Shown: positions 9,181-17,459 of the stretch, in pieces | How the letters are laid out: every line of letters starts with the position of its first letter | Position numbering within the stretch: position 1 is the first letter of the stretch | Source: Hyphomicrobiales bacterium | Lineage (GTDB): Bacteria; Pseudomonadota; Alphaproteobacteria; Rhizobiales; Aestuariivirgaceae | Reading direction: 5' to 3' | Assembly: GCA_026990765.1 (NCBI GenBank) | Contig: JALXCV010000115.1 | Coordinates: forward strand, 1-42,933 | Length of the DNA stretch: 42,933 nt | Made by a program: the position numbers and the translations under genes | Notes under the pieces: generated by a model | What the model was told of the DNA's origin: nothing | Database searches by the model: none | What the model saw: only the letters and a program-made list of their open reading frames with translations

Positions 9181-9252
9181 TGATATGTCTGTCATAGCCG
9201 GTTGATTATTTATTGTTTTGGGCTATCAAGACATATCACGAAGTTGATATGT
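9181..9252 (-). promoter_or_regulatory. Overlapping alternative hairpins upstream of the periplasmic sulfurtransferase
   Basis: Three copies of one short sequence occur in the 95-base gap upstream of the sulfurtransferase start. TGATATGTCT (9181-9190) pairs with AGACATATCA (9229-9238), and the stem extends inward through ATAGCC (9194-9199) and GGCTAT (9221-9226). The same middle arm ACATATCA (9231-9238) can instead pair with TGATATGT (9245-9252), leaving a 6-base loop. The two stems exclude each other. The layout fits either an attenuator-like switch in the leader or repeated operator half-sites. The pairing is visible; the function is inferred. Confidence 0.5.
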
Positions 9253-9259
9253 TAAAAAA

Positions 9260-10972
9260 TCACGATTGCTTCAACAAACTTGATCTTGCAGCTTTCAGTC
9301 TTGCAAGGGCATCAAGGTAACCGATCTCAATGGCCTGATCAAAAGCATCCCATTGTCTGATTTCAATACCGCCAAGCGGAGGGGTAATGGTCAGATCAGC
9401 ACGGCCAATCTGCTGGCGGTTATTGGCTTCACCCCCAACAGTACCAGCGCGCATCAATATTGTCATGATTGGTGGCGATACCAGTTTTTTATACCAAGGC
9501 AACTTGTTCTCATTGCGTAACCAGTCGCGATCCAGTGCATGTTCTCTTGCCACATCAACCGCAATCACCGGGCCGCGATTAATGCCCCGCATAACATCTA
9601 CCGGCAGATTGTCCAGAACCCCGCCATCAACCAGAATCCCGTGTTTGGAAGCAATCGGCGGCAATATTCCCGGAAGCGCTATACTGGCCCGCAAGGCCCG
9701 CCAGACCTTTTCTTTGCGGTGAATATGTACCAGACCGCTGGTAAGATTGCTGGAGGCACAGAAAAACGGTTTCCACAGGTCAATTATCCTGGCATCACCA
9801 AAATTTTCATGCAGCAAACGCTCAACCTTTTTACCCCTGACCAGCGACAGGATCGGCAAGGTGTAGTCAGAAAGCGGGTTGGTTCTGACAAATGTATTAT
9901 AGATGCGCCGCTTGGATTCAGCAAAATCCCAGCCCCTTGCATGGCACGCCGCAATAATAGCACCCATTGATGAGCCGCCAATGAAATCAACAGTCATTCC
10001 CAGCTCATGAACAGCTTTCAGCACCCCTATATGGGCATAGGCTCTGGCTCCGCCTCCTGAAAACACCAGCCCCAGCCCGCGCCCTGTCAGAATACGGGCC
10101 AGATGCTGCCAGTCAGCATTTGCTTCGCAAATATGAAAATGCCGGTTAACCGGTATTTTTTTCAACCATCTATTGGTGTTTTTCGGCAGTTCATTACATT
10201 GATCATGCACAATAACCAGATCAAGCAACTGATGCCTTGCCCGCTGGTGCAATATTGGCATGGGTAAATTGGTAAAGGGGCGTTCACGGCCATTGGCTAT
10301 AACCATGATCCGGTCAGCCTGGCGCGCTATTTTTTCATTCCATCCCGGACTGTCATGTTTGCCCTGAAACAATACCAGATCATGCCTGGCCTCAATTTCT
10401 GCCAGTCCCTTTATCTCGCCATTGTCGCACTGACTGGTATAAAGCAGGTGAGAGATGTTCTCGCTATCAAGCGTCCGGCACAGATTAGCGCAAACCAGTT
10501 CGGTTTCACTGGCATTATTTGCCGGTAAGATGGCGATGGTTTTGGGTTCCAGTTGCAATCCGTGCTGATTGGCTGCCTGTTGCAGACGGTGTACCAGCAT
10601 CCGGTTCAACTCGTGACTTATTGCCGGTTCGCTTTTGACCAGCCGGTGAAATTCACTTGCCGACAGTTTGATCAGTTCACTATCGCGAATGGCCGTAACA
10701 GTTGCAGAGCGTTCCTCACCAGATATTACCGCCATTTCACCCACGGTTTCACCCGGCTTGATGATGGCAAATAATTGCGGATAACCGGATGGGCCTTGAA
10801 TATAAACTCCAAGCGATCCGCGCAACAGAACAAACAGTGCATTGCCTTCATCACCTGCCCGGAACAGGTCATCACCGGCCTGAATTTTCACCTTCATAGC
10901 CGCAGCCATTATCTGCGCTGTGACTTCAGGCTCAAATGTATTCAGCAAATCCAGATCGTTTTTTTCTGCCAT
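9260..10972 (-). CDS. Cyclic-nucleotide-binding/patatin-like phospholipase (NTE family)
   Basis: This 570-residue protein joins an N-terminal cyclic nucleotide-binding domain (about 8-130; PGETVGEMAVISGEERSATV) to a patatin-like serine hydrolase (about 298-480). The patatin domain shows the oxyanion loop SGGGAR (305-310), the nucleophile motif GSSMG with Ser335, and the catalytic Asp in DGG (449-451), so the Ser-Asp dyad is intact. A middle segment (about 145-295) carries no motif I can name with certainty. Bacterial proteins of this architecture are lysophospholipases/esterases related to neuropathy target esterase, acting at the inner face of the membrane. The glutamate and arginine of the cNMP-binding cassette (GE and R in the segment above) suggest ligand binding is retained. 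No signal peptide is visible. The ATG at 10972 is the first start. Confidence 0.92.
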   Translation of the reverse strand: MAEKNDLDLLNTFEPEVTAQIMAAAMKVKIQAGDDLFRAGDEGNALFVLLRGSLGVYIQGPSGYPQLFAIIKPGETVGEMAVISGEERSATVTAIRDSELIKLSASEFHRLVKSEPAISHELNRMLVHRLQQAANQHGLQLEPKTIAILPANNASETELVCANLCRTLDSENISHLLYTSQCDNGEIKGLAEIEARHDLVLFQGKHDSPGWNEKIARQADRIMVIANGRERPFTNLPMPILHQRARHQLLDLVIVHDQCNELPKNTNRWLKKIPVNRHFHICEANADWQHLARILTGRGLGLVFSGGGARAYAHIGVLKAVHELGMTVDFIGGSSMGAIIAACHARGWDFAESKRRIYNTFVRTNPLSDYTLPILSLVRGKKVERLLHENFGDARIIDLWKPFFCASSNLTSGLVHIHRKEKVWRALRASIALPGILPPIASKHGILVDGGVLDNLPVDVMRGINRGPVIAVDVAREHALDRDWLRNENKLPWYKKLVSPPIMTILMRAGTVGGEANNRQQIGRADLTITPPLGGIEIRQWDAFDQAIEIGYLDALARLKAARSSLLKQS

Positions 10973-11056
10973 GAATGACTATCTATGAGTTTTTTGTCTT
11001 TCTTTCTTACTATGATTTGCTCATAAAAGGGGAAAATCTGACTCAAGAGAGATCAA

Positions 11057-12664
11057 ATGGCAGTTATCAAATCAGTTGTAAATGTGAACAGCGCCGAATT
11101 TGCCGCCAACAAGGCGATAATGGACGAGTTGGTCAGCGAGCTTGTAGCGGCCCGAAAGAAAATAGCTGAAGGTGGCCCGGAAAAATCCAGGCAAAGACAT
11201 TTATCGCGCGGCAAGCTGCTGCCGCGTGATCGGGTGAACCGTTTACTGGACAAGGGTTCCGCCTTTCTGGAAGTTGGCGCCATGGCTGCCAATGGCATGT
11301 ATGGCGGTGACATTCACTCAGCCGGGCTGATAACCGGTATTGGTCAGGTTTCAGGCAGAAGCTGCATGATTGTCTGTAATGATGCCACTATCAAGGGTGG
11401 CACATATTTCCCGGTTACTGTCAAAAAGCACCTGCGGGCACAGGAAATTGCCATGCAAAACCGTCTGCCATGTATCTATCTGGTTGATTCAGGCGGTGCC
11501 AATCTGCCCAACCAGACCGAAGTTTTCCCCGACAGGGAGCATTTTGGCCGTATATTCTTCAATCAGGCCAATATGTCGTCCATGGGCATTGCCCAGATTG
11601 CCTGTGTCATGGGTTCATGCACGGCAGGTGGCGCCTATGTTCCTGCCATGAGTGATGAAACCATTATTGTCAAAAATCAGGGAACCATCTTCCTTGCCGG
11701 ACCGCCTCTGGTGAAAGCTGCAACCGGCGAGATCGTATCTGCTGAAGAACTGGGTGGCGGTGATGTTCATACAGCAACATCTGGTGTTGCCGATCATCTG
11801 GCGCTTGATGATGACCATGCGCTGGCCATCGTCCGTGATATTATTTCATGTCTGGGAACGTCTGAAACCGCTTTAATTAACCGAACCGAGGTTGAACCGC
11901 CGCTATATTCAGCAAGTGAGCTGAACGGTGTGGTGCCTGCATCAACTTCAATCCCTTATGATGTGCATGAAGTAATAGCCCGCATAGTTGATGGTTCCAG
12001 GTTCAGTGAATTCAAGGCGCGCTATGGAACCACACTGGTAACCGGCTTTGCTCATATTTGGGGAATACCGGTTGGTATAATCGCCAATAACGGTATTTTG
12101 TATGGTTCTTCAGCCTTGAAAGGTGCTCATTTTGTCGAATTGTGCTGCCAGCGCAAAATACCCATACTGTTTTTACAGAACATTTCCGGCTTCATGGTTG
12201 GCAGTAAATATGAATCAGGCGGAATAGCCAGAGATGGAGCCAAGCTGGTAACTGCGGTTGCCTGTGCCAGGGTGCCGAAAATCACTGTTATAATTGGCGG
12301 ATCATTCGGGGCCGGCAATTATGGCATGTGCGGGCGCGCCTATGATCCAAGGTTCCTGTTCACATGGCCTAACAGCCGGATATCAGTAATGGGTGGAGAA
12401 CAGGCTGCATCAGTGCTGGCAACGGTTCGGCGCGATTCAATTGAAGCATCAGGTGGCAAATGGAGCGAGGTTGAAGAAGCAGAGTTCAAGCAACCGATAC
12501 GAGATCAATATGAAACTGAAGGCCATCCATATTATGCAACTGCCAGATTATGGGACGATGGCATTATTACCCCTGACGAAACCCGCAATACTCTCGGGCT
12601 GGCACTGTCCGTAACTTTGAATGCTCCCATGGATAATACACGATTTGGTGTTTTCAGAATGTAA
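11057..12664 (+). CDS. mccB: Methylcrotonyl-CoA carboxylase, carboxyltransferase (beta) subunit
   Basis: This 535-residue crotonase-fold carboxyltransferase matches the methylcrotonyl-CoA carboxylase beta family closely. The segment [25 protein letters not shown], then [28 protein letters not shown] and ELGGGDVHT, is the family signature; propionyl-CoA carboxylase beta differs here. The enzyme transfers carboxylate from biotin to 3-methylcrotonyl-CoA in leucine degradation. It needs a biotin-carboxylase alpha subunit (MccA). None is present nearby, nor are the usual isovaleryl-CoA dehydrogenase, enoyl hydratase or HMG-CoA lyase genes. The start ATG follows GAGAGATCAA. The neighbours are a phospholipase (divergent) and an Mrr endonuclease, so this is an orphan copy relative to the normal leucine operon. 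Confidence 0.92.
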   Translation: MAVIKSVVNVNSAEFAANKAIMDELVSELVAARKKIAEGGPEKSRQRHLSRGKLLPRDRVNRLLDKGSAFLEVGAMAANGMYGGDIHSAGLITGIGQVSGRSCMIVCNDATIKGGTYFPVTVKKHLRAQEIAMQNRLPCIYLVDSGGANLPNQTEVFPDREHFGRIFFNQANMSSMGIAQIACVMGSCTAGGAYVPAMSDETIIVKNQGTIFLAGPPLVKAATGEIVSAEELGGGDVHTATSGVADHLALDDDHALAIVRDIISCLGTSETALINRTEVEPPLYSASELNGVVPASTSIPYDVHEVIARIVDGSRFSEFKARYGTTLVTGFAHIWGIPVGIIANNGILYGSSALKGAHFVELCCQRKIPILFLQNISGFMVGSKYESGGIARDGAKLVTAVACARVPKITVIIGGSFGAGNYGMCGRAYDPRFLFTWPNSRISVMGGEQAASVLATVRRDSIEASGGKWSEVEEAEFKQPIRDQYETEGHPYYATARLWDDGIITPDETRNTLGLALSVTLNAPMDNTRFGVFRM

Positions 12665-12671
12665 CCAATTG

Positions 12672-12694
12672 TTATTTATGGAAATAATCATTTT
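12672..12694 (+). terminator. Weak hairpin after mccB
   Basis: TTATTT (12672-12677) and AAATAA (12682-12687) form a short AT-only stem with a 4-base loop, followed shortly by TTTT. It is placed 8 bases after the mccB stop. The stem is weak, so it is only a possible terminator. Confidence 0.25.
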
Positions 12695-12798
12695 AGCATA
12701 AAATAAACAACTCCATTCTATAGTTCTTGATTAAACAGGGAAACAACTATCTGATTATCGAAGCTTAATGCTTTTATAGCAGGGCGAATGGATTTGAA

Positions 12799-13731
12799 AT
12801 GGTTTTACCGGATTATCGTGGATTTATGAAACCTGTATTGCAGGCAATTGAAAATGCCGGCGGTTTTATGAAGGCTGGATTATTGCCCGAAGCCCTGGCC
12901 GACCATATGTATCTTTCACCTGAAGATATAACTTCCACTCTTCCAAGTGGTCGTGAAACCGTATTTGAAAACCGCTATAAATGGGCTGTTACCTATCTGG
13001 AGCAGGTTAATCTGATTGAATTTTCAAATAATGATGGATATCGCATTACGGAGCAGGGGCGTAATTACTTAAACAAAAAAGATGTTGATCTTTACCCGCA
13101 TCCCGCACCGCACAATTCAGCAAACAGCGGCTATTCAATTGCCAATAGACAGGCACCCCAATCAACAGCAGATAACATTTCATATGGCAATGAATGCGAA
13201 AACCGGGAATGCAAAAACCCGGTTGAACTGCTAACCGAACAATTTTCAATAGCCCGCGGTCAACTAAAAGATGCACTGCTTAAACGTATATGCGCACAAA
13301 CCCCGCAATTCTTTGAAATTTTGATAATCGATCTTCTGGTTAAAATGGGATATGGCAAAAGTTCTGCAGACCTTGCCAGCCATCTTGGTCGCAGCGGAGA
13401 TGGTGGTGTTGATGGAATGATACAGCAGGACCAGTTAGGTTTGGATACCATATATATTCAGGCCAAGCGGTTTCGCCCTGAAACAGCTGTGCCGGTAGCT
13501 GCCGTTCGTGACTTTGCCGGTTCGCTGGAAGCCCACAAGGCCAACAAGGGGGTGTTTGTAACCACTTCGCACTTCACCAGTTCCGGTTTGAATTTCATCG
13601 ATGCAATATCCAAAAGGGTAATATTGCTTGATGGCGAAAAGCTGGTGTCCTTGATGGTAAGACATGATATCGGGGTCAGGCATGTGGAAACATATGAGGT
13701 GAAGCACCTTGATGAAGCGTATTTCTCCTGA
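12799..13731 (+). CDS. mrr: Mrr-type restriction endonuclease
   Basis: This 310-residue protein has the two-domain layout of Mrr enzymes. An N-terminal winged-helix DNA-binding domain (about 1-95; LPDYRGFMKPVLQAI, RYKWAVTYLEQVNLIE, YRITEQG) is followed by a short linker and a PD-(D/E)XK catalytic domain (about 160-300). The catalytic residues are visible: Glu173 in FFEILIIDLL, Asp205 in GDGGVDG and the QAK motif at 221-223 (IYIQAKRF). The family cuts methylated or otherwise modified DNA. No methyltransferase gene is adjacent, as expected for a type IV enzyme. The start ATG follows GGCGAATGGATTTGAA with a poor ribosome site. It lies just upstream of ssb, with a LexA box between them. Confidence 0.9.
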   Translation: MVLPDYRGFMKPVLQAIENAGGFMKAGLLPEALADHMYLSPEDITSTLPSGRETVFENRYKWAVTYLEQVNLIEFSNNDGYRITEQGRNYLNKKDVDLYPHPAPHNSANSGYSIANRQAPQSTADNISYGNECENRECKNPVELLTEQFSIARGQLKDALLKRICAQTPQFFEILIIDLLVKMGYGKSSADLASHLGRSGDGGVDGMIQQDQLGLDTIYIQAKRFRPETAVPVAAVRDFAGSLEAHKANKGVFVTTSHFTSSGLNFIDAISKRVILLDGEKLVSLMVRHDIGVRHVETYEVKHLDEAYFS

Positions 13732-13751
13732 TCAGCATATGGGGCAGGGGC

Positions 13752-13782
13752 TTGATTATCCATATATGTTCATGTATTGTTC
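13752..13782 (+). promoter_or_regulatory. LexA (SOS) box and probable ssb promoter
   Basis: GTTC (13768-13771), seven bases, then GTTC (13779-13782) exactly matches the alphaproteobacterial LexA operator GTTC-N7-GTTC. A possible promoter overlaps it: TTGATT (13752-13757) and TATTGT (13775-13780) at 17-base spacing. The site lies about 110 bases upstream of the ssb start, so LexA bound here should block ssb transcription. The operator match is exact; the promoter boxes are a guess. Confidence 0.75.
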
Positions 13783-13888
13783 TAATCAAGCTTGTGGACA
13801 AGCCATTTGGTCGCTGGTTTTATCACTGCCATTTCGCTAGGTTTGTAATCACAGTTTCAAAAGTTTACCATTTTTAAGAGAGGCTCCA

Positions 13889-14371
13889 ATGGCTGGATCA
13901 ATAAACAAGGTTATTCTGGTTGGCAATCTGGGCTCTGACCCTGAAATCAGACATACACAGGATGGCAGGCCAATCGCCAATTTGAGTATAGCAACCTCGG
14001 AAAGCTGGAAAGATCGCAATACCGGCGAAAAGCGCGAGCGTACAGAATGGCACCGGGTGGTTATTTTTTCTGAAGGTTTGGCCAGGGTTGCCGAGCAATA
14101 TCTGCGCAAAGGCTCCAAGGTTTATATTGAGGGCCAGTTGCAGACCCGCAAATGGCAGGATCAGTCAGGCCAGGACAAATACACAACCGAAATTGTATTG
14201 CAGGGTTTTGGCGGCACTCTGGTCATGCTGGATTCCAGAAGTGGCGGCATGGGTGCCGGTGGTGGCATGGGCGGCGGTGATAATTTTGGCCAGTCAAGCC
14301 CGTCACAACCACAGGGCGGCGGTCAGTCAACTGATTTTGCCCGCGATCTTGATGATGATGTGCCGTTTTAG
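13889..14371 (+). CDS. ssb: Single-stranded DNA-binding protein
   Basis: This 160-residue protein is a standard bacterial SSB. The OB-fold spans about residues 4-110 ([59 protein letters not shown]). A glycine-rich disordered tail follows, and the acidic tip DLDDDVPF closes the protein; this tip binds partner repair and replication proteins. The ATG at 13889 follows AAGAGAGGCTCCA. It is a single-gene unit with a LexA box upstream and a strong terminator downstream. The length and tip are as expected for Alphaproteobacteria. Confidence 0.98.
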   Translation: MAGSINKVILVGNLGSDPEIRHTQDGRPIANLSIATSESWKDRNTGEKRERTEWHRVVIFSEGLARVAEQYLRKGSKVYIEGQLQTRKWQDQSGQDKYTTEIVLQGFGGTLVMLDSRSGGMGAGGGMGGGDNFGQSSPSQPQGGGQSTDFARDLDDDVPF

Positions 14372-14394
14372 GCAAAATCTGATAAATTCTGCAA

Positions 14395-14426
14395 AAAGGG
14401 GATCAGTCTTTCTGATCCCTTTTTCT
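14395..14426 (+). terminator. Rho-independent terminator of ssb
   Basis: GGGATCAG and CTGATCCC form a perfect 8-bp stem around TCTTT, flanked by an A-run before and TTTTTC after. It lies 25 bases downstream of the ssb stop and is symmetrical enough to act in both directions. Confidence 0.85.
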
Positions 14427-14433
14427 TTACTAC

Positions 14434-14449
14434 AGTCCCTCGTGATCTA
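14434..14449. repeat. Left terminal inverted repeat of the IS5-family element
   Basis: AGTCCCTCGTGATCTA pairs with the other end of the element at 17443-17458 (13 of 16 positions). The TAG stop of the transposase lies inside this repeat. Confidence 0.75.
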
Positions 14450-14794
14450 CGCAGATTTCAGCAACATTGACGACCAAGCAGCCCAGAGCAAATAGGCCCA
14501 AAGAGACCTGATCCATTTGAGGAGCAGGTGGAAGTTGTATCCTGCGGCTGCCAGGATCGGGTTTATGGCATCGCCGTGGGTGTGGGCGAGGTAGTTTCTG
14601 GTCATTCGGTGTTCGTTTTTGATATGGCCAATGACCGGTTCGACGGCGGCGCGGCGTTTCATCTGTCTTTTGATGTTTGGGGTCATTCGGCGCTTCTGGC
14701 CGGTGGTAAAGACCTTGAACTTGTGCTCAAGGCGAGCGTTGTGGCCTCTGTACCCTGCATCTGCCAGAACCCGTTTGAGAACCCCGCCAGTTAA
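14447..14794 (-). pseudogene. IS5-family transposase, C-terminal part (disconnected)
   Basis: The reading frame is intact from the junction to the stop. It gives GGVLKRVLADAGYRGHNA, then VFTTGQKRRMTPNIKRQMKRRAAVEPVIGHIKNEHRM and a hydrophobic end LLLKWIRSLWAYLLWAAW. The second catalytic Asp (DAGYRGH) and the catalytic Glu (EPVIGHIKNE) of the DDE triad are here. Joining it to the N-terminal part at 16291-17294 across one GTTAA copy restores the frame exactly (IEALT-GGVLK). Alone it has no start codon in a sensible place and cannot be functional. Confidence 0.88.
14790..14794. repeat. Target-site duplication GTTAA, left copy
   Basis: GTTAA at 14790-14794 is repeated at 16291-16295. Removing one copy with the intervening DNA rebuilds the transposase reading frame, which shows that these are the boundaries of the inner insert. 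The true duplication may be TTAA or GTTAA. Confidence 0.75.
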
Positions 14795-14965
14795 TCAGTT
14801 TTATTCATAGAGCGATTGTAACACGAAAAACAAAAACCGCGATGGCTCTTCATCCCAGCCAAGCAAGATGCACCAATTACGCCATTACCAATAGTGTAAC
14901 AGATGCGGCGATAGAGCAATTTATCCTAAAAACTGAAACAGGCGGCTTGATTGGACACCGGCATC

Positions 14966-15333
14966 TCAAAGTCCTTCACCCCCCAAAAGGTACTCAAAAT
15001 TCCCGGGACCGGCCACTTCGGTCAAAGTGCGGATTACCTTCCTGATTTTAGCAGGCGTATCGTTGGGGCCCGAAACAAAAAATGGCTTGCCATCCATACC
15101 GAATTCATACTCGACCGTGCAGGGTTCAGCCGTTACAGGTAATCCGTGACAGGCAAAAGCGTATCCTGGAGCTTGAGTTCATATTCGTGTTTATGCTTGA
15201 TAATCTTCTCAATGCCCGCGAAATGCAGCAGAAGCTCCATGACGCGATTATTAAAGATATCCGTCTCGCCCGTGTACATATGACGGATCGAGATTATCAT
15301 ATGAAATCCAATGTCATTTTCGGTATGGCGCAT
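14966..15333 (-). pseudogene. Unrecognised gene, frameshifted by a 14-bp tandem duplication
   Basis: On the minus strand, an open frame from ATG 15333 (MRHTENDIGFHMIISIRHMY...LQDTLLPVT) ends early at 15133. A second, overlapping frame continues LPVTAEPCTVEYEFGMDGKP, then GPNDTPAKIRKVIRTLTEV and stops at 14966. The break sits at an imperfect 14-base tandem repeat (15129-15142 and 15143-15156, 11 of 14 matching) that encodes LPVT in both frames. Deleting one copy joins the frames. I do not recognise the family. An overlapping plus-strand frame (15082-15441) is also open, so the coding strand is not certain. Confidence 0.35.
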
Positions 15334-15515
15334 GGGCTAGAGATGCCGGAAACCGGTTTTATCTCACCGTTCAGTCTGGCGTATTTTCCGACTTTCGTGC
15401 CAAGGGTTATCCGTTTGGCAATAAAGTTTGGGGGCGATTGAAAATAGTTGCCAAGTGAGTGGTCGGTGCCGTATTGTCAGTAGCGGTTGTTTTCTGGCTC
15501 ATTGAGGGCAATCTG

Positions 15516-15944
15516 ATGAGATTTTTATTTGTGGCTTTATTGATGTTGATGGTGCCGTTGGCCACTTTGGCGGATGACAAAATCCAGCCCTGCCCAAAGA
15601 GCAAGCTCGGCCTTGACTACCTCACTCTCACCAACGGCTACCAACCCTTAGCTTGCATGCTGGCTGGAGGTGAAGAGGAGTTTCTTAGCAGTAAAACTGC
15701 TCAGGAAGATTATGAGGAAGATTTAATTCCAGTCTGGAAGCAGGACTTAGTACCGGAAATCGCCACCGGTAGAATATTTAATGACACGGTCGACAACATG
15801 CGTGAATACACCCCGAACATGCTGCTCAAATTTGCCGAGCTTCCCAAGCAGGGGAAATATCATTCCTTAGCACTCGTCGGTGTCGGATACAGATTAGATC
15901 TAGCACTCGCCACTGCAAAAAAGCTGATTGGTGGGAGAAAGTAA
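15516..15944 (+). CDS. Small secreted protein, unknown family (paralog A)
   Basis: This 142-residue protein has a clear signal peptide (MRFLFVALLMLMVPLATLA) and a mature start DDKIQPCPKSKLGLDYLTLTNGYQPLACM. The ATG at 15516 follows TTGAGGG at good spacing. The mature part is acidic in the middle (EEEFLSSKTAQEDYEEDLIP) and has two cysteines near the start, which could form a disulfide in the periplasm. I do not recognise the family. A second gene 2 bases downstream encodes a close relative of its N-terminal part. Both lie inside the insert that splits the IS transposase, so they were probably carried in by transposition. Confidence 0.6.
   Translation: MRFLFVALLMLMVPLATLADDKIQPCPKSKLGLDYLTLTNGYQPLACMLAGGEEEFLSSKTAQEDYEEDLIPVWKQDLVPEIATGRIFNDTVDNMREYTPNMLLKFAELPKQGKYHSLALVGVGYRLDLALATAKKLIGGRK
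15613..15639 (+). repeat. 27-bp direct repeat shared by the two secreted-protein genes
   Basis: The 27 bases at 15613-15639 are identical to 16056-16082 and encode the DYLTLTNG segment in both genes. The identity at silent positions points to a recent tandem duplication or gene conversion. Confidence 0.75.
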
Positions 15945-15946
15945 AT

Positions 15947-16204
15947 ATGCTGGCACTCCTGAAATCTGCTTTCCTTGCTTTTGCATTTATGACTATCAGC
16001 ACATCCACCATGGCAGGTGAGAGGAAAATCCCGTGCCCCGAGAGCCAACTCGGGATTGACTACCTCACTCTCACCAACGGCTTGTCCCCACAAGGATATG
16101 CTCATCCTTTTGCTGAACCGGGTCACAGCGCAAAGCCCATAACAGGCGCGGCAGGCGCCGCTGCTGACCCCTCCCATGCCAACCCTCAACGCGTAACTTT
16201 GTAA
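15947..16204 (+). pseudogene. Truncated paralog B of the small secreted protein
   Basis: It starts 2 bases after paralog A. The first 45 residues hold together: signal peptide MLALLKSAFLAFAFMTISTSTMA, then GERKIPCPESQLGIDYLTLTNGL, matching paralog A (CPKSKLGLDYLTLTNGY). After about position 16082 the similarity stops, and the remaining frame (SPQGYAHPFAEPGHS...) is unrelated, Ala/Pro-rich and probably not native. The gene seems cut at the junction with the last 200 bases of the insert. It is therefore called a broken copy, although the fused frame could still be expressed and exported. Confidence 0.5.
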
Positions 16205-16290
16205 CCTGAAAATCAAACCTCCAAACCGCCGTTAACCCGGCTGGTTCCGCTCGCTCACGCAAAATCAGGCGATCGTCGTGAATGATTCAG

Positions 16291-17294
16291 GTTAAGGCCT
16301 CGATTTGCGGCAGGATGGTTTCAAGCGTGTGCCCGTCATAGGGATTGCCCGGCGAGGATTTGGCATGCACTGCAAACTGGCCGCCCTTGCAGCGGTTGAG
16401 CGTGGTGGCGATGGAGGCCTTGACGCCGAACTCATAAGGTTTATGGGATTTGCCTTTTCCAATGGACTCAACTTCCGGCGCATGCAGGGAATATATCTTT
16501 TTGGGGATGTCATCGCGCGGCTTCTGGGTGCGTACCCGTTCGGCCTTCCACAATTCCTCACGGAAAATGTCTTCCAGCATAGCGTTGCCTTTGATCTGGC
16601 GGCCAATGTCACGAATGGTCCGGCCAAGCCAGGTTTTGAGCCGCCTTAGCTGGCGTCTGGCCCGTTTGTATTGTTTGGCATGGGCATAGCGCCCATACAT
16701 GATGAGGGCAAATTTACCGACCCGCTTGTACGTTTGGCGCAGCTTGATGTCGTGTTTTTGAGCCATTTTCACCAGCCGTTCGCGCGCCTTGTGGCAAAGC
16801 CTAGCATCTGTCGGGAAGGTGATGTTCTTTTCGGCAATCGTGGTGTCGACAATCACCTTGGTGAAGTCAGACGGCTTTGCTGCGCCCAGCTTGAGGGCAA
16901 CATTCATGCTTTCAGCCAGCAAAGCCTCAATCTGATCTTCGCCCATGCGCTGGCGCCAGCGGGTCAGGGATGAGCGGTCAAATGGCAGTTCATGGCAGAA
17001 GAATTCCTCGCCACAAAAATACTGATAATACGGGTTCTCCACCCAGCGTGCGCAAAGCTCTTCGTCAGACAGATTATCGGCATATTTGAGAATGTGCAGC
17101 CCGGCCATCAACCGCGTCGACAGCGCCGGATGACCCGGTTTGGTGTCGTAGTTCTCACCGCACTTTTCCGACAAAAACTGCCAGTCAATCGCCCCGGCCA
17201 AAACCACCTTTTCGTGGCCCATGTCGATGATCTGATCCAGCCGCGAACGAAACATGTCGTTCTGACCTGTATGCTGTGGTTCCTTCGGCTTCAT
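16291..17294 (-). pseudogene. IS5-family transposase, N-terminal part (truncated by insertion)
   Basis: ATG 17294 follows GGAGGGTGAT and opens MKPKEPQHTGQNDMFRSRLDQIIDM, the standard start of this IS5 group. The N-terminal domain (ALSTRLMAGLHILKYADNLSDEELCARWVENPYYQYFCG) and the first catalytic Asp (VIVDTTIAEKNITFP) are intact, as is YEFGVKASI. The frame runs to IEALT and then hits a TGA (16287-16289) within the inner insert. The second Asp and the Glu are on the separated part at 14447-14794, so the product cannot transpose. No decay inside the frame is visible, so the interruption looks recent. Confidence 0.9.
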
Positions 17295-17442
17295 ATCACC
17301 CTCCAAATCAGTATATAGAGCAGTGAATCACACAAAAACAGCAAATGCAAATTGCAAGGAAGCAACAGCAAAACTGTGCTTTACTTGCAATATTTAATAC
17401 TTTGAAAGCCTGTTTTATCTCAATAATTCAGCGGGTTGGGAA

Positions 17443-17458
17443 TACTTCACGTGGGACT
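17443..17458. repeat. Right terminal inverted repeat of the IS5-family element
   Basis: TACTTCACGTGGGACT is the reverse-complement partner of 14434-14449 (13 of 16 positions). The flanking ACTAC follows at 17459-17463. Confidence 0.75.
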
Positions 17459-17459
17459 A

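Larger units (their letters stand above)
14795..16290. mobile_element. Inner insert within the IS5 transposase, family unknown
   Basis: This 1,496-base segment sits between the two GTTAA copies and interrupts the transposase between its first and second catalytic Asp codons. It encodes no recognisable transposase. Its ends (TCAGTTTTATTCATAGAGCG on the left; the reverse of the right end begins CTGAATCATTCACGACG) share only a weak ATTCA-containing similarity, so terminal repeats are not clear. It contains a frameshifted unknown gene, two tandem genes for small secreted proteins, and about 200 bases at the right (16083-16290) with different composition that look like the end of another element. 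It may be a passenger-bearing non-autonomous element or a composite remnant. Confidence 0.6.

Noticed and set aside
14528-14794. Plus-strand frame of 88 codons next to ssb
   Set aside because: It is antisense to the C-terminal part of the IS5-family transposase.
15082-15441. Plus-strand frame of 119 codons in the inner insert
   Set aside because: It overlaps the minus-strand frames that can be joined at the 14-base duplication and look slightly more protein-like; it has no good ribosome site. The choice of strand is not firm.
14795-16290. Terminal inverted repeats of the inner insert
   Set aside because: The two ends share only a short ATTCA-containing match with several mismatches, which is too weak to call.
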